Below, piece by piece: positions 16,801-31,800 of a stretch of DNA of 64,000 nt. The notes below the pieces were generated by a model. The model saw only the letters and a program-made list of their open reading frames with translations. It did not search any database and had not been told where the DNA came from. How positions within the stretch are numbered: position 1 is the stretch's first letter; each line of letters opens with the position of its first letter. The position numbers were made by a program, and so were the translations under genes. This DNA is from Talpa occidentalis (Eukaryota > Chordata > Mammalia > Eulipotyphla > Talpidae), in the NCBI RefSeq assembly GCF_014898055.3, contig NW_023601104.1, positions 68,245,106 through 68,309,105 on the forward strand. Reading direction: 5' to 3'.

Positions 16801-19800
16801 CGGAAACACTGGAAGAGGATATGTCCTTTACTCTCCAGGAGCCCTTCGGAGCGCTTCCTTATAAGATTTGAGAGACTCAATGGAATGAAACTCTAGGGCA
16901 GGGGTCAGCAGCAGTGGCCCTTGCCCTGTTTTTGTAAGAACCCATAAGCTCAAATTGATTTTACCTTTTTAATGGTCAAATAAAATCCAAACAAATAATA
17001 TGCCATGAAATATTATATAATTATATCCAATAATATATCATGAAAATGCTATGAAATTCAGTGTTCAGTATCTATAAATAAAGTGGCCACCACCATTCAC
17101 CTATGGGCTGTCTCTGACTGCTTTCCCCGCAATGAGGAAGGTCCAGCAGCCACCGCAGACACCATGTGTCCTGCAAAGTCTAAAATACCTACCAGGCGGC
17201 CCGTTATTGATAAGGTGTGCCCCCTCTGCTCTAGCCCACAGTTTTCAGAGTACAAATACAAACATCATCTTAAAAACCCTATGGCAAGTAACTAGAGTCT
17301 CCTTGGTATCTCTCTTTAGCCATTACTTGGTAGGATGTGATGCCAGGAAGTCCCCTGAGGGTCCAGGCCACATCACTCATCGTCCTTCTCCCCTTCTTCC
17401 CACAGTTATGGGGCAGACCCCTGCTGGGGCCATATAAGTGCTCGGGGAGCACAGGGAAGTCATGACAACATCCCCCAATCATGACTGACTGACGGCTTGT
17501 TCATAGGCACTCAGTGAATCCCATGAGGACCCCAGGAGTCACACGTCTGCCCTTCAGGGGCTCGACCTCACAGTCACACTGTGTGTGTGGGGGGTCACCT
17601 GGACGTCTTACGATTAGCAGATGCCAGTGGAAAAGCATGTGTTTTCACATTCCATGCACTATATTTTTATTTTAAAATTAATTGTAGGACATTGGCTGAG
17701 GGACTGGATATGGTCAGGAGAAACAACTTAGCACATTGCAAAGTACGGAACTAGAAGCTGGGCGACCTGGATTAAATTTCAGCTCTGCCAGTAACTATCT
17801 GTGCAGCCCCAGGTAAGTGTCTTAACCTCTTTGAACTACAGTTCTGGTGTCTGTACAGTGAGGGGGTTAGACTGGATGAGCCCCATGGTACCATACAGCT
17901 GGAGTTTTCTGACTCTGGAATATAAGTAACTTGCTTTTATCTCCATCATGTAGTGGTTTATAATAGGGGCAAAAATCCCTCAAGACTCTCAAGCGAATGC
18001 TTAAAAAGTCATACTTTTAAGGAATCCACCAGGTCCTGGACGAGGAAGAGCCTCCTCAGTTCTTTAAGTGTGTTGTTGACGTAGAACTGCAGGCAGTCTG
18101 TGTACTTCTGAATCTGCTCCTGGGAGAGGGTGATCTCAAGCTCCAAGTAGGTCCTGTCAACAAACCATCCCACAGAGAACTCTATCAGAGGGAATCCTGA
18201 AACAGCTACGTTTGCCTTCTCTCTGGTGCTGAGGATCACAGCTGAGTTTCTCGGGGGTGGTAATCCAGCAAGTGGGCTGCAGGACCTGATACACACCCAT
18301 GTTCCATGCACTGGGGGACTTGGGAATCATGGCTCTTCGTGAGGTGCTGTGACTATTTGTGTCTCTCACAAATGATAATTCAGAGCCACTGACTGGGCTC
18401 CGCGGAAAGTCAGTGCCATCTCTGCTGAATCCTCCATTCACCCCTGCCCAGCAGGTGATCGTGAGTCTTTATTTCTTCTTGGCTATGCAGAGGTGAATTT
18501 TTTTTGAAAAATTGTTTTGAAAAATAGAGATAGCTAAAACTCCTAACTGCCAATTATTGTTCATCAAACTCTAAAACTTCATGTTTAAATTCCAGAAAGG
18601 AATCCAGTTTTTATCTAGAGAGCCACGAAAACGCAAGTGACCTGGGTCATATGAAAGCACTCACCTGTTCTATTAATAGTGTTATTTTTTGTAACTGCAC
18701 TTTTCATTTGTTCAAATAGTTAAACTTAACACTTGGGTAGGTAAACCAGGCTCTTCACACATATATATCAATCAGTTCCCCCTGCTGTTTGGTCATGCTC
18801 CTCCAGAAAGGCCCAGAGTCACATCCTCCACTCCCTCTCCTATTTTGAGCTAGCACCGTGTTGTCTACCTAAAGGCTATTCCTGGAGCTCTCAAAGTGCT
18901 TCCTAACTCCAGGAGTTGAGATTAATAGTGTAAAGCAACACTTTATTTATGTTTTAGGGAGTTTATATTGAAATGTTATACCTTTCTCCTCTTTAGGAAA
19001 AAAGTGGGGAAAAAACCTAATTTATCTAAATCATTTGTTTTGATTCCAACTTACTCTGAGTCAGATAGTCCTTTAACTGATAAAAACAACTCAGCCAGAG
19101 AAAAGGTTTACCTTATAAATGTGTCTCCTTAAGGAAGATAAAGTAGAGGAGCTAACCGTAGTCAGATTCTTGGTCCTAAAAGTGAGTATTGGTAGAAATA
19201 AGTCAATGACAGCAAGTTCCCCTGTAACTTGACAGCCTTAGGGGCCAAGAAAGTGGCAGAAATAAGCCTTCCCTGGATGGCTGAGAGCAGACATAGGGGC
19301 ACAGAACTCTTAAGGTCTCAGGCTGGTGTCACTGAAATGGGCATTGTACATGCCCTGGTTAAGTGACACCCCATTTCTTCGCTCTTCCCACCTTTGGGAT
19401 GGAACTTGTGTAGCCCTGTGTTATAGCTAAGAAGATGCATTTACTCTATTGGAAGGTCAAACACATCCTAAAGACAAACACACTCCATGTATAACTGATA
19501 CTGAGGCCGTATTCAGAGGCTGGGAAAGGAGATCTGATGCATTAGACCTTTTGTCAATAAGCCCTTATGACTCCGGTACTTTTCCTCAGTTTTTGATTGA
19601 GCTGACTGTGAAGATGAGCCAGGGAGGAGCCAGAGGCATCCCTGGTGAGTGAGAAGCCATTCAGCAGCAGCACCTACATGCCTCAACCAGGATTGTCCTT
19701 GGTTACAGAGGTGAGGACACCTGCCGAGGGGTCTGCACCTGGGGCCAGTGCCAGGGGCAGAGCCACTGACATCAGTGGTCCAGGTGCCTGGGCTCACAGT

Positions 19801-22800
19801 CTAGAACAGGGACATAAGTCAGGGTGGAAGTGGGTGGCGTGAAGCTGGCAGTTTTGTCACATTTCATATATCCTTTTAATATATGGCCTTAAAAATGTTT
19901 TTCCTACTTTTCAATGTTCTTTCTAATCAGATTTCCCCAGTATTGCTATAGAAATGCAGAGGGGGGCACACTATAAAACTGTGCACTTCTTAGAAGCTTG
20001 GCGCTACGCTATTAAGCTTTCAGAGTAAGTATAGGAATAAAAACCAGATACCTACTGGCCTCATGGTAGCTACTGGCCTCGTACAAATCACTTTTCAGCC
20101 TAAGGTGTTTCACCCACAAATAGGGATTATAATTTTAATGCTCTGCCTTCTTCATAGAGTTGGGAGGATTAATTGTTGAAACCCCCTTTAAATTATAAAA
20201 CACTGTAAAGCCAGTCGGTGAATCTGCTTACCTGGATGTGTTTGCTGAAATTTTAGAAAAAATTAGCAATGGCACAGCCATGTCACGAACCTTAAAGACA
20301 CTGTAGTCATTAGGATCCCCGAAAGTGGCTACAAGAAATTTTTTTTCTTTTTTCTTTTTTTTTTCTTTTAAAGATTTATTTTTATTTATTTATACAAGCA
20401 CTGGTTACAGTCAGAAGTGCAGGAGGGTGAGGGAATTCACCAGAGCCAGAGGGGAGAACAGAAGAGGCAGACTGAAGTACACTGCTGAGGGGAGCAGCGG
20501 GCGGCAGGAGCGGTCTGCGTGCCATGTGGGACCCTCCTCCAGTGGCCGGGGAGCAGCCGGAAATCGAACCGGTGCTGCAGAGGCTGCGGGCAGCTTCGCA
20601 ACCCAGCGCTCAACCTCTGCGCCACCAGGGAGGCTCGGCTACAAGAAATTTTAATGATGGGGAAGCCTTCTAAGACAAGCTGTAGTACTTTAAAACCTTT
20701 GCTAACAATTTGGAGTTTATAAATGACTAAAGCCTTGCATATGTGTTTTATTTAAAAAAAAATAAAACACTGTACACATAAAATGGATTATGATTACTAT
20801 TAGTAATAGTCAATTATAAAATATTAAATATGGGGCCAGCCCAGTGGCGCAGCGGTTGAGCGCTGGGTTGCGAAGCTGCCCGCAGCCTCTGCAGCGCCGG
20901 TTCGATCCCCGGCTGCTCCCCGGCCACCGGAGGAGGATCCCACATGGCGCGCAGACCTCTCCTGCCGCCCGCTGCTCCCCTCAGCAGTGTACTTCGGTCC
21001 TTCTGCCTGCTCTGCTCCCCGCTCTGGCTCTGGTGAATTCTCTCACCCTCCCGCGCTTCTGACTGTACCCAGTGCTTGTATAAATAAATAAATAAATCTT
21101 AAAAAAATAAAATATTAAATATACACGTTTATTCTATAAATTTATATTATAAATTATATATAAGTATAATATAAAGTAATTAGTACCAGAGCTAACACAG
21201 CAATGTGTTAGGATAGGGTTATAATTGAATTTGTTTTAGAAATCGACCAGAAATATTAGCTGTTCAAAGACTGGTTGCTGAAGGAGATAGGAGGCCCACT
21301 AGGTCTCAGAGAAACACGACACCAAATGGGCCTGGGAGCTGAAAGGATGCAGATGGAGGGACCCCGTGTAAGAGGCTGGGCGAGGGCCGGTCCGGCGGGG
21401 CACTCACTTGAAAGGGTGGCCCTCGTCGGTTTTCTGCACGGCTTGTAACACAGACTTGTAGATGCGGAAGCTGATGGTGGCCGAGAGCGCGGCCAGGGCC
21501 AGGTAGGCCACGACGCTCACCACGCTGAACTGAGTCAGGGAGAAGAGCAGCAGCAGGCAGCTCCCAAACACTATGCCGGTCTGCTTGATGTCCCGCCAGT
21601 ACAGCAGGTCAATAGCTGTGGGGAGGAGACACAAAGCACACACACCACTTAGCACCCAGCGCGCCCTGGGCGGGGAACGGGCGGCTCGTTCCGCGAAGGC
21701 CTGGCAGCTGCTGTCCAGCTTCCTACACACAATCGAGCAGGCGTGGGCAGTGCCTTGGGCACTTCCCGTCCATTTGTTTCGCTTCAGAAGCCTATTTTCC
21801 ATCCCTGAAGTTCGTTCATAAATTCAGAGATAAGAAAAGGCCGCTGAATCTCCAGTGACCTTATCCCTTCGTGGGTACCTCACCAGGCCACGCCGTCTGC
21901 TCAATGGCCGGCGCCTGAGTGACCGCATCAAAACGGAAAGCTTCAGCGGACACTGGCAAGTACCTGCGCTCTTCTGGATGGCAGCGTTTAAGCGTGCACC
22001 TGCTGCCCTGCTGCCAAGTTTATGTCTCTGCATGGCCTGGCCACGTGTACGTCAGTCATACACACGTTCCTGGTGCTGAGAAGAGGCAGCAACAAGGAAA
22101 GTACAGGTTCTGGAGAAGTGAGTGAGGCCACAGGTCTGGGAGACCAGAGCTAATGCAGAGGCTTCTGAGTGAGCAGACAGCCTGCCTCCAAACCAGCAAA
22201 ACGGAAGCGTTAGTGACTTTAAAGAAATGCATGGAGCAGACACTTGGATTAGCCATCTGTACACCATGATTGGTTCACTTAAATTTGATGACTTAAAAAT
22301 GCAGAATACGACTTTAAAATCTAGATCATGTCTAGCTAGCATTGTTATTACCTTCTTTTAACTTAGAAACAAGATATTAAATTCAAAAGAATAATTTGTG
22401 GTATTTCAAAGGGGATATAAAATGGAAATATTGGGTTGTCAGAAAAGTCATGATGCATTTTTGCTTGAAAAACATAGAAAAAAATACTTTTCCCAACAAC
22501 CCCATATTTCTAATATTTCACTCACCAGATAATGAAAAAGCAAAGGCTTACTTAGGAATATATGCAATTCATTCTTTAATTAGGCAAGTGATGGATTTTT
22601 TTATTGAGATATAATTGACCGAGAATATTATGTAAGTTTAGGTGTACAAAGTGTTGCTACTGGAATATGATGACCATCAGAGTCAGCTAGTACATCTATC
22701 AAAGTGAGTGAGAACATTTAAAATCCAGTCTCTCACCAACTTTGATGCATATTTAATACAGTATTGCTGACATAATTGCTATACTGTAGATTAGTTCTAG

Positions 22801-25800
22801 AATTTAGTCATCTCTAGTTGCAAATTTGTAACTAATTCCTCCACCTCCTGGTGATCACTTATTCTACTCTCTGTTTCTGCAAGTTTGGTTTTTGACATCA
22901 TCCAGTATTTGTCTTTTTCTGTCTGGTTTGTCTCACTTAGCATAATGCCTTGAAGGTCCATCCAAGTTATTGCAACAAATGGTTTTTTAAAGAATGTTAC
23001 GTCAATCAATTTTCAGAAAGAGAAAATAAGACACAGAATTCCCATTTTACATCCAAGTGAAAGTGGCAGTTGTTTACACTGCCAACTTCACGTGCACTGC
23101 AGGTGGTGACACAAGCTAATCTTTAAGATACCAGTCATTTGTTCAAAGAAAATGGAGATGACCAGGTTGAAGAGAGCAGAAAGCTATTCTCATCACATAG
23201 GCACATAAGTAGCTGAACATACAGTGGGAAAGATCATGGAGGTTGGTGACCTAACACTAGAGAGGGGACATAAGGAGTGCTGCAGAGCAAAGTTTTAACC
23301 CTGGCTAGCAGACCTCTTGAGGGCTGGCTGGAGAGTAAATTAGGGATTTAAAGGTGAAGAGGTTCTTTTATTACAGGCTTAAGGTACGCCAGCAAATCTG
23401 AAATTGGAGACAAAATTTACCTTCAAGCTGATTTATCATTCACCCTCACCTACTCCCCACCCACCACCACTACCTGGTTCACCAATGTCATGTTTATATC
23501 ACAAGCATGCCTTCAGGTACAACAAATAATTTTTCCTCTTTTTTTGAGTATGGATAGTTCTACAAGTAGGTTTCTGGGCATACAAGACTAGCATTGCTAC
23601 TCAAATCTCTTTTTTCATCCAACTCCAATCACCAGTCATACTGAGTGACATTCCACTACTAGAAATTCATTCCTTTGGACTAATTCATTTTATTTTCAAA
23701 GTATTTGCTATTTTTAACACACTAATCCCAGAAAGGGATAATGTATTAAAGATTAGCTTGTTATTAACAACAATATAAAATAAGACCACCAAATAATTTT
23801 CCTCTTGGAAGAGTTTGCTGAGAACATACCACTAAATCAATAATCCTTTTGGGGCAGAGAAGAGGGATCTTTCAGAAGACATGACCCTTAAAAAATCAGA
23901 GGATCTCTGAGGATTGAAGATAGAAGTGGGGGAAGAAGGGAAATCCATAGAAGCTCATCCCGGGGTTGAGTGGAACTGGAAACACATTGAGGAGTAAGCT
24001 TTAGTCTAGACCAGTGGAGCTAAAGGTCCCTGGGACCTGGAATCTCTTAGGATTTATTGATTCATGGCTGGGGAGGGGGGGAGAAGGGAGGGGAATTGGG
24101 AGGAGAGTAAAACATCTCTATTAACTAAAAGTTATTACCTCTTCCATTTATTCAGTACTTACTGAGTAAGAACTACATGCCAGGTTTTGTGCTAGGTTGC
24201 AGAGATATAAAAATAAATTGCTATAAAAAGGAAAACCTACTTAAATAGTCATAGTCTTCTATTTTATGACACCCAGAGACTCAGAAATACATTAAAAGTG
24301 AGCAATATTTGTGCAAAAGGGGTGTTCAGTGGAGGAAGGTAGGTTACCCACCTCTGAGACTCAAAGGGGCACAACATACCCCACAAGTAGGTGAAAGGTA
24401 CTTTACCTGAAAAGGTAAAGAGGAGATAAAATTCATTCTTTTCAAGTGACTCCCCACTTAATGAATGGCTTAACACCCGTTAAATATGATGTGCCCTTAG
24501 AGAAGCCTTCTGCATCCTTGGGCACCTATGTAGCCAGGTCTGGGTTTCACTTGAAAAAACTGTGGGCAGAGTGTCAACTGGCAACTAAGTACCTAGTTTG
24601 ATGTTCAATCATCACACCACAGGAGACTTCTAATTAGGAAGGTAATGAAAGATTTGTCCTAAAGCAACAGGATGCTGATTCTGGGTACTTTGTGGCATGA
24701 TTGCCTAGTTACAAAGATTCTGAAAGTACTTTCAGATATTACTTCATTTAAATCTCATGGGAACTCCATTACATTGGCACATAACAGACAAGGAGGGTAA
24801 AAGGTGAGGAAATTGTACAATGACTAGTTAATTGGAGGAGCAAGATCAATCCCTAAATTTGAAGTTTTTTCTAAAACAAAATAGTCACCTCTCTCACATC
24901 ATGTGATTATATGTTAGATGAGCCTCCAATGCATGAAGACTAATTTGGGATTAGTCTTGATTATACTTATATTTGCTTTTGGGGTTAAGTATAGAAAGTG
25001 TGCATTTTTTTCTTTAAGTGAAAAGGAGTTTTTATCCATGGTAAACAGTTATTGTTCATCTGTTTATCTAGTGAGCACAGGAATGAAAAGTTTCTTAAAG
25101 CGGGAACAAAATTTTATGATTTCAAGATCTTAGACATTGTTTTAAAAAAATGCTGTCTCAATGCCAGTATGTCTTGTGTTGCCAGAAGCTGCAAAAGTCA
25201 AATTCAAGGAAGGGATAGGAAGGAAGAGGACTTGGGATGGTTTGTGAATGTGGTGAAAAATTGTTAAGGAGATGCAGTGGATAAAGGGAAATATTATGAG
25301 GGATTAGTCGACAACATTGGTGACTAATTAATTAGCTGTGGGAGAGGGAGGAAGCACTAAGGGTAAAAGCACCATTTCAAAGCTGGATGACTGAGTGATA
25401 AGAATCAGTAACAAAAAATAGAACATTTGAGGGTGAGCTGGCTTGTGGAAAAGCTGGCACTTGTTTTTAAACCTGCAGGTTCTGAAGTGATGACGCAGAA
25501 GTAGGGCATTTGACACAGCCTGGGGCAGATGGATTAGGGATCATGGATGAGATGAAGCTGACAAATATACATAATGCATGCTGCTTAAAATCTTGGTGAT
25601 GAAATGATTTGTTTTTATAGGCTTTTATAGGCTTGAGAGCAGAGGAAGCCTCCATGTGAGGAGACACTACAGGATGCAATTGAGGATGGAAACATAGTCT
25701 GAGATTCAAAGGAGTGAGTGGAGCGATAAAAATAGTCCTGTCTGAGCATTTGACTCAGTGTATACACTGGAGTAGTCGGAGACAGTCAAGGAGGGAAGCA

Positions 25801-28800
25801 GTAGGATAACAGTGTGGAGACTGTAGACATGACAGGTAAATGAGAAGAGAGAAAGGACAGTTGGATTAGGAGACTGGCAGGTCACTCATCACCTGGCAGC
25901 TAGTGGTGTTCCCAGCAGTGGGGAAGGAAGCCATGCATTATGAAGGTTGGGTAAATGGTGGGAAGTTCAAAGTAATAAAGAAGATGGTAAATAGAAAGGT
26001 AGTTTGGGGAGTATCAGCAACTGGCAAAACTTCAGGTTGAGCAAAATTTGGGAATGTTGGTAGAAAAAAGAGGTGAGGATTCTGGAAAGAGGAGATACTT
26101 GACTAAGCAAAGGCTTACAGAAGATGGGGAAAGGATGGGAATAGGCTTAGCTTTTTCTTTTCAAATAAGGGAGAGGGTGGAAGGGATGGGTGTAAAGAGA
26201 GAGATGTCTGGAGAAGTGTTGAGGCGGAAAGGAAACAATTTAAAGAGGCTTGAAGTGACTTGAAGTAGATCTACTGAAATCTTTCTGGGAAATGAGTCTT
26301 GAGGTCTTCCCAAGACTGAGGTGGACAGGCTTGAAGCAATTAGGGAAAGTCAAGACTTGCATTGTTCAATACAATAATGACCAACTGCATGCGAGTACTG
26401 AGCCCAGAGATGTGGCCAGTGCCCAGGGAGATGTGCTGTAAGGGCAAACTGCTTGTCAGAGTTCAGACTCAGTACCAAAACGGTTGTTGTTGCTGTTAGC
26501 CTGATATATTAGATATGTTGGGTCAAATAAAAATGTCACCAAAATTAATCTTACCTGTTTCTCTTACTTTTTTAATGTGGCTACTGGAAAAACTTAAATT
26601 ACATATGTAGCCATTATTGTATTTCTTTTTTTAAAAAAAAGATTTCTTTATTTTATACAAGAACTGGGATACAGGTCAGAAGCGCGGGAGGGTGAGAGAA
26701 TTCACCAGAACCAGAGCGGGGAGCAGAACAGGCAAAAGACACTGCTGACGGGAGCAGCTGGCGATGCAGGGGAGGTCTGCCAAGCCACGTGGGGTTCTCC
26801 CTGGCCAGCGGGAATCGAACCAGTGCTACAGAGGCTGCGGACAGCTTCGCAGCGCAGGGCTCAACCGCTGTGCCACTGGGGAGGCCCCATTATTAAATTT
26901 CTATTGGACAGTGTTGATTTTGAAAAATACAGTGAGGATTCAAAAAGGATGGAATGGAAGAACTGCCAGAATGAAAAAGAGGATTTGGTAGAATGCATGG
27001 ATCTCTCAGTGATGCAGTCAGAAGGTGAGAGGCTGAGTGTTTTGAGCAGGACACAGTGAGGCTGACCCAGCAGTAACTAGCAGCAGCAACATGGGCCGAA
27101 GAGTCGAAGATCCAAGTGGATAGAATTGAAACGAACCTTAGGCACAGGTTGGGAATGACAGGCAGTCAGATGGTTGGGAACCCACAGGAGAAAAGCAGTG
27201 GCAAAAAATGACAATTTGCATGTGGTCGGAGTGTCAGCAAATGGTCCAGAGCTCGGTTGATTCAGTGGGAAGGTAAAAAGTGATGAAGTGAGATCAGAGA
27301 AAAGCATTTCTGTGTTTCCAATCTGCTGTGTAAATGCTGAATTTTTCACACTTTAATTTTGCTTAGAGTGATGCACACTTGTGTAGGAAGCTTTACAGTG
27401 ACCAATCCAGAAAAATGAATAAAGTTTATTTAGAATCTCAGAACCCAAGTAAAAAAGTGTGTGTGTGTGTGCGTGTGTGTGTAACTTTGCAACAAGTCAC
27501 CCCCCTGTAGCCTTTGGGTACAACACAGTATAGATAGCTATTCTCTTCTTTCAATGTCCTCCTAAGACAGAAAGCTCAGGGGAGAGTTAAATGCCCCAGG
27601 ACACAATCACTAAGCGTATTTGCTAGGACAGGAAAATTATTGTATTGTTTGCCAGTTATAAAAATTAAATTTACTTGCTAAAACCAAGCAGTGCATTATT
27701 ATATAAAGGGACTGGGCTGGTAATCTCACCTTAGTCCCCAAACCACAGAGGGGAGCACATATTGTGGTCTGCCTGGGCTACCTTAAAACTAGGGTACACA
27801 GGCAGATTTGGAAGACATTAATGATCCTAATCTCAAATGCTGAAATCCATGCCATGCTTATTTCTATACCCCAACCAAAAACAGAAAAGGAAAACAGAAA
27901 TGATCCAAGGTTTGAGTTCATAGCTACAAGAAATAAAATCCTATGCTATTGTACATTTCTGGAAAGAAAGCCCTCTCCTGCCATCCATATATTTTGGCTT
28001 GGGAAACTATTTTAGATGTATTCAATTATATGATCTGATACTGGCTGCAGTATTTAGAAAGTTTATTTAAAATAGATGAACTGAAAAGACCTTTATGTAG
28101 CTATTCATATTTTATTCATAAGGTGAAATATGGTATAAGTGGATAATATAAAATGGCAATAAATTGTGCATAATTACCTGCATTGTTGCGCCATATTCTT
28201 AAATGTATTATTTATATCCCATTTTAGTCCAGTAGCAATTTCAGACTGCATTGCACCACTTACTATGAAACAAGTTAAGGGTACATTTTTAAAAGTTATG
28301 GAAGAAATTCCTGTTCCTAAATATTATCAGCTTTTTGACAAAAGAAGTGTTGAAAATGATACGCTGTTGAATTTTACTTACTTCTTAGCAAGTTTCCAAT
28401 AGTTGACTACCTTGTGAAAAGGATCAGAAAAACTTCAGTTCTTTAAAACCCAGTGACCAAAGCAGTGATAGAAAAGCATTTCTTTGATTTTCATGAGGCA
28501 AATGAAATCTCACCACAAAAACTTGAAACAGTAACAACTTTCCCTCCTTTTGCTTACCCTAATTTTGCCATCAAATTGGAGGAACATAAAAATAGATGTA
28601 AGAAAACACTTTAAACATAGAGAACTTCAGCGATGACATCTTCTGGTTCAATAATCCACAAGTTTTATTTGCCGAGAAATAGCCTCTTAGATAAGTCAAA
28701 CCTCCAAATAGTAATCCAGGAGCCCAGAGGAGAAACTGCTGATGGGGACTTTCGACTAGAAGACACCTCCAGTGATTGCATTTTCCAGCCCTTCCTTTAC

Positions 28801-31800
28801 ACCCATTAAATGTAACCAAAGTGACAGTGAAGAGAAAAATGCCAACACTATTTCTCAATATTTAAACAGTTCGTCGGATGCCTTGAAAGGAAAAAATACA
28901 CTAAACTTGCTGCTTCTTATAGATAGTGAAGGAGCACAGCACTTAATCCACTCGGATTATCCTCTACCCTAAATGAATTCTGGCGGAACAACAGAAAGTA
29001 AAGGATTTAATGGCTAAAGCCACAGCCAACAATGATCTCTGGCACTTTTCTTCCAAGGGAGACAAGAGCAAGCATACTCATCAAATGACTATCCACCACG
29101 TTGGACTGAAAGCAAAAACTGCTTTCAAGCACAAGAGGATTTACCATTTTTCTGAGATAACAGCTGAATGTGATTCCCACTTGCTAGCTCTAACCACTAG
29201 GACCCAGCTCCCTCCATGCTGTGAAGTCACACAATGATGCCTTGGTCCTCTGTCACCTTGATGGAGAGGGTTTGGCCAGGAAAAGAAACACAGCCCAGTG
29301 CTTAAGAAAGTATGACGAGCTCCTTCCTCCAAGCCTCCAGCACATGGGCTCAGAAGAAAAGGGTGGGCAGGACAACTAGATCAAAGGAAGAGGTGGCCAT
29401 ATGCAGAGGGGCATGCTGTGGGAACAAGGGTTTGAGGGAGACACACAGAAAGCATTTGGTATTGAATAATGAACATCTTCATGTGCTTTTTCTTTCTTGA
29501 AGTTATCTTGAAGTTTTCCACAAAACTGTTCATTTGGATGGTTGATCATCATTTACAATTAGCCACATAATCTTAAGTCTTTGCACACACCTTAAAATCC
29601 TTCACTGTACTGGAATAAAAAAGAACTATGGAGGTAGGCTGCTGTTGGCTCTTTAAAAAAATACATATATAATAAATATATAATAACATATCATTATATA
29701 AAATATAATGTAATAAAATTATATATTATATATAAATTATCTATAAATAAAATATATATAATTTGACCGAGATCATAAATGTCTCAAACTAAAAAGATGA
29801 AAGACAAGGAAAAAGGAATGACCTTTCATACTTCGTTCTATTCAGTAAAACATTAACTCATTCCTGACCCCTATTACCACTAGATTTGATCAGTACCTTG
29901 GTAAAATGTTTCTGAAGGCAGGAGAAAAAAATATGACCATGTTTGAAGCACATCCATTGTGGAAAGGGTAGAACTGCAATAAATTCTAATTATTAAGACC
30001 TGCTACATTTGAACTTAAAAATTAACACCAGTTTGAGCAAAGAATGTATAAATAATGTGTGAATTACTTTCCCCCTTAAACAATAAAGGAGGTAAAGAAT
30101 TTAAGCGTTTGATTTTGTGAAATAAGATACCTTTGACCAGATTTAACTTAAATATATAGCTCAAATGTATATAGGGGAATAGAACTTTGTACTTCTAAGT
30201 TCTAAAATTCCTTAACAATTTCATCTTATTTGACATTGTGCTATAAATTTGGAATACTATTATAATTATCAAAGCTTAATGTAGTTGTATTACTAATTGT
30301 CAGCTAGGCAGAAGATGGCTTTAAAAAATTATTAGCATCGTGCTGACTTCGGCAGCACATATACTAAAAAATTATTAGCATCAAATTCTGAGTTTTCAGA
30401 TTGTGAGATTAACTATAAGGTCACTACATTCCTTCAATGGTGGTCAACTTTCATTAGAACTAGAAAGACGATAATGTATAAATATTCACATATAGGCATA
30501 CAATTTAGGAGATAAAGTTGCAAAAATGGGAAATCTGGTGGTGACATACAGTTAATTACTTTCCAAAAGGATAATCTGAATATTCTGAATGATATTCTGA
30601 AAACTACTCACGTAGAATATCCACTTAGTTTTTGTTTCTGAATTCAGTGGATTTTATAATTTAATTATATTATAAGCTAATTAAAAATATACCAACCACT
30701 TCACAGACTCTGTTCCCAAATGTATTAACTGAAGATGAAAAAGAACTGAGTACAGCATATCATTTCAATAGGAGGAGGGGAAGGAGGGAGGAAACAAGAG
30801 GAGGGAAGGGAGAGGGCAAGACTTCTAGAAGGGTCTACTGCTGCTGATGGAAGATTTCATCCAGTCCCTGTTAACACATACTGATTATAATGCTTTATCC
30901 AGAATACCAGAAATGTTGTTTTTAATGAAAGAAATATTAATTCAAGGAAATTTGAGATTTGAAGATCATAGATTTGAAGATGTAGACACCATTTTTGTCA
31001 ACCTTTCTCACCCATGGTAGATGTTCCTTTGAAAAAAAAAAAAGCTAGAAATCACAGCGTGCATGTGCACAGTCTAAATCAAGGCATGCAATTAAAATAT
31101 TATTCTCTATTGATGTTACCATAGACTTTAATTTTTAAGAATGAAAAACTCATATTAGAGAAACATGTATCTGAAATCCAGCCATTCTGTGTATCATGTC
31201 AGTTTCTTCTGTTAACTTATTTCAAATATTTTTTGAGATACATATAATATTGCTTCATAAGAGCTAATTGTGTTGCCTTCCTAGCTCTCTAGCTTCATTT
31301 TATATGGTATAGAGATACTGGAGCATATTCAGTGAAAGTTCGCCATAGTTAATTCTAGAAGGTAGAATTTGGGTGATTTGGGGCTTCCCTTTAAACCTCT
31401 TTGGATGAATGGAAATTTTCATAATGTGCTTGTATCATTTTTAGGTCAATGACAAACAGTATTCTTCTCCCCCAAACTTTGAAATATTCACTTACAGAGA
31501 TTTCCTGAAAGTAATCATACATTGTCACAAAAGGGAAGTTTTACTTTTAATGCAATAATTACAAACATTCAATACATTATCTATAGAATGAGTTTTCTTT
31601 CATTAAAAAATAATCCCCAGGTCCCCAGTTAAACTAGTTTTCCCACTGGATCTCATCAGAATCTGCAGAAAGGGAGTTTGCAAACGTAGTATACATATAT
31701 GCTGTAATATTTGTACAGTGTTCCAATGACACTGAGTCCAAATAAGATACTGTTTTTGATAAAAGATGGTAAGATTGCTTTACTAAATGCCATTTTCAAA

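Noticed and set aside
20325..21062. Open frames such as [17 protein letters not shown] repeated at many places
   Set aside because: These are translations of the SINE body; the same peptide recurs at each copy.
30340..30369. A functional U6 snRNA gene
   Set aside because: Only about 30 nt are present, with changes in the 5' hairpin; no U6 body, promoter elements or T-run terminator.
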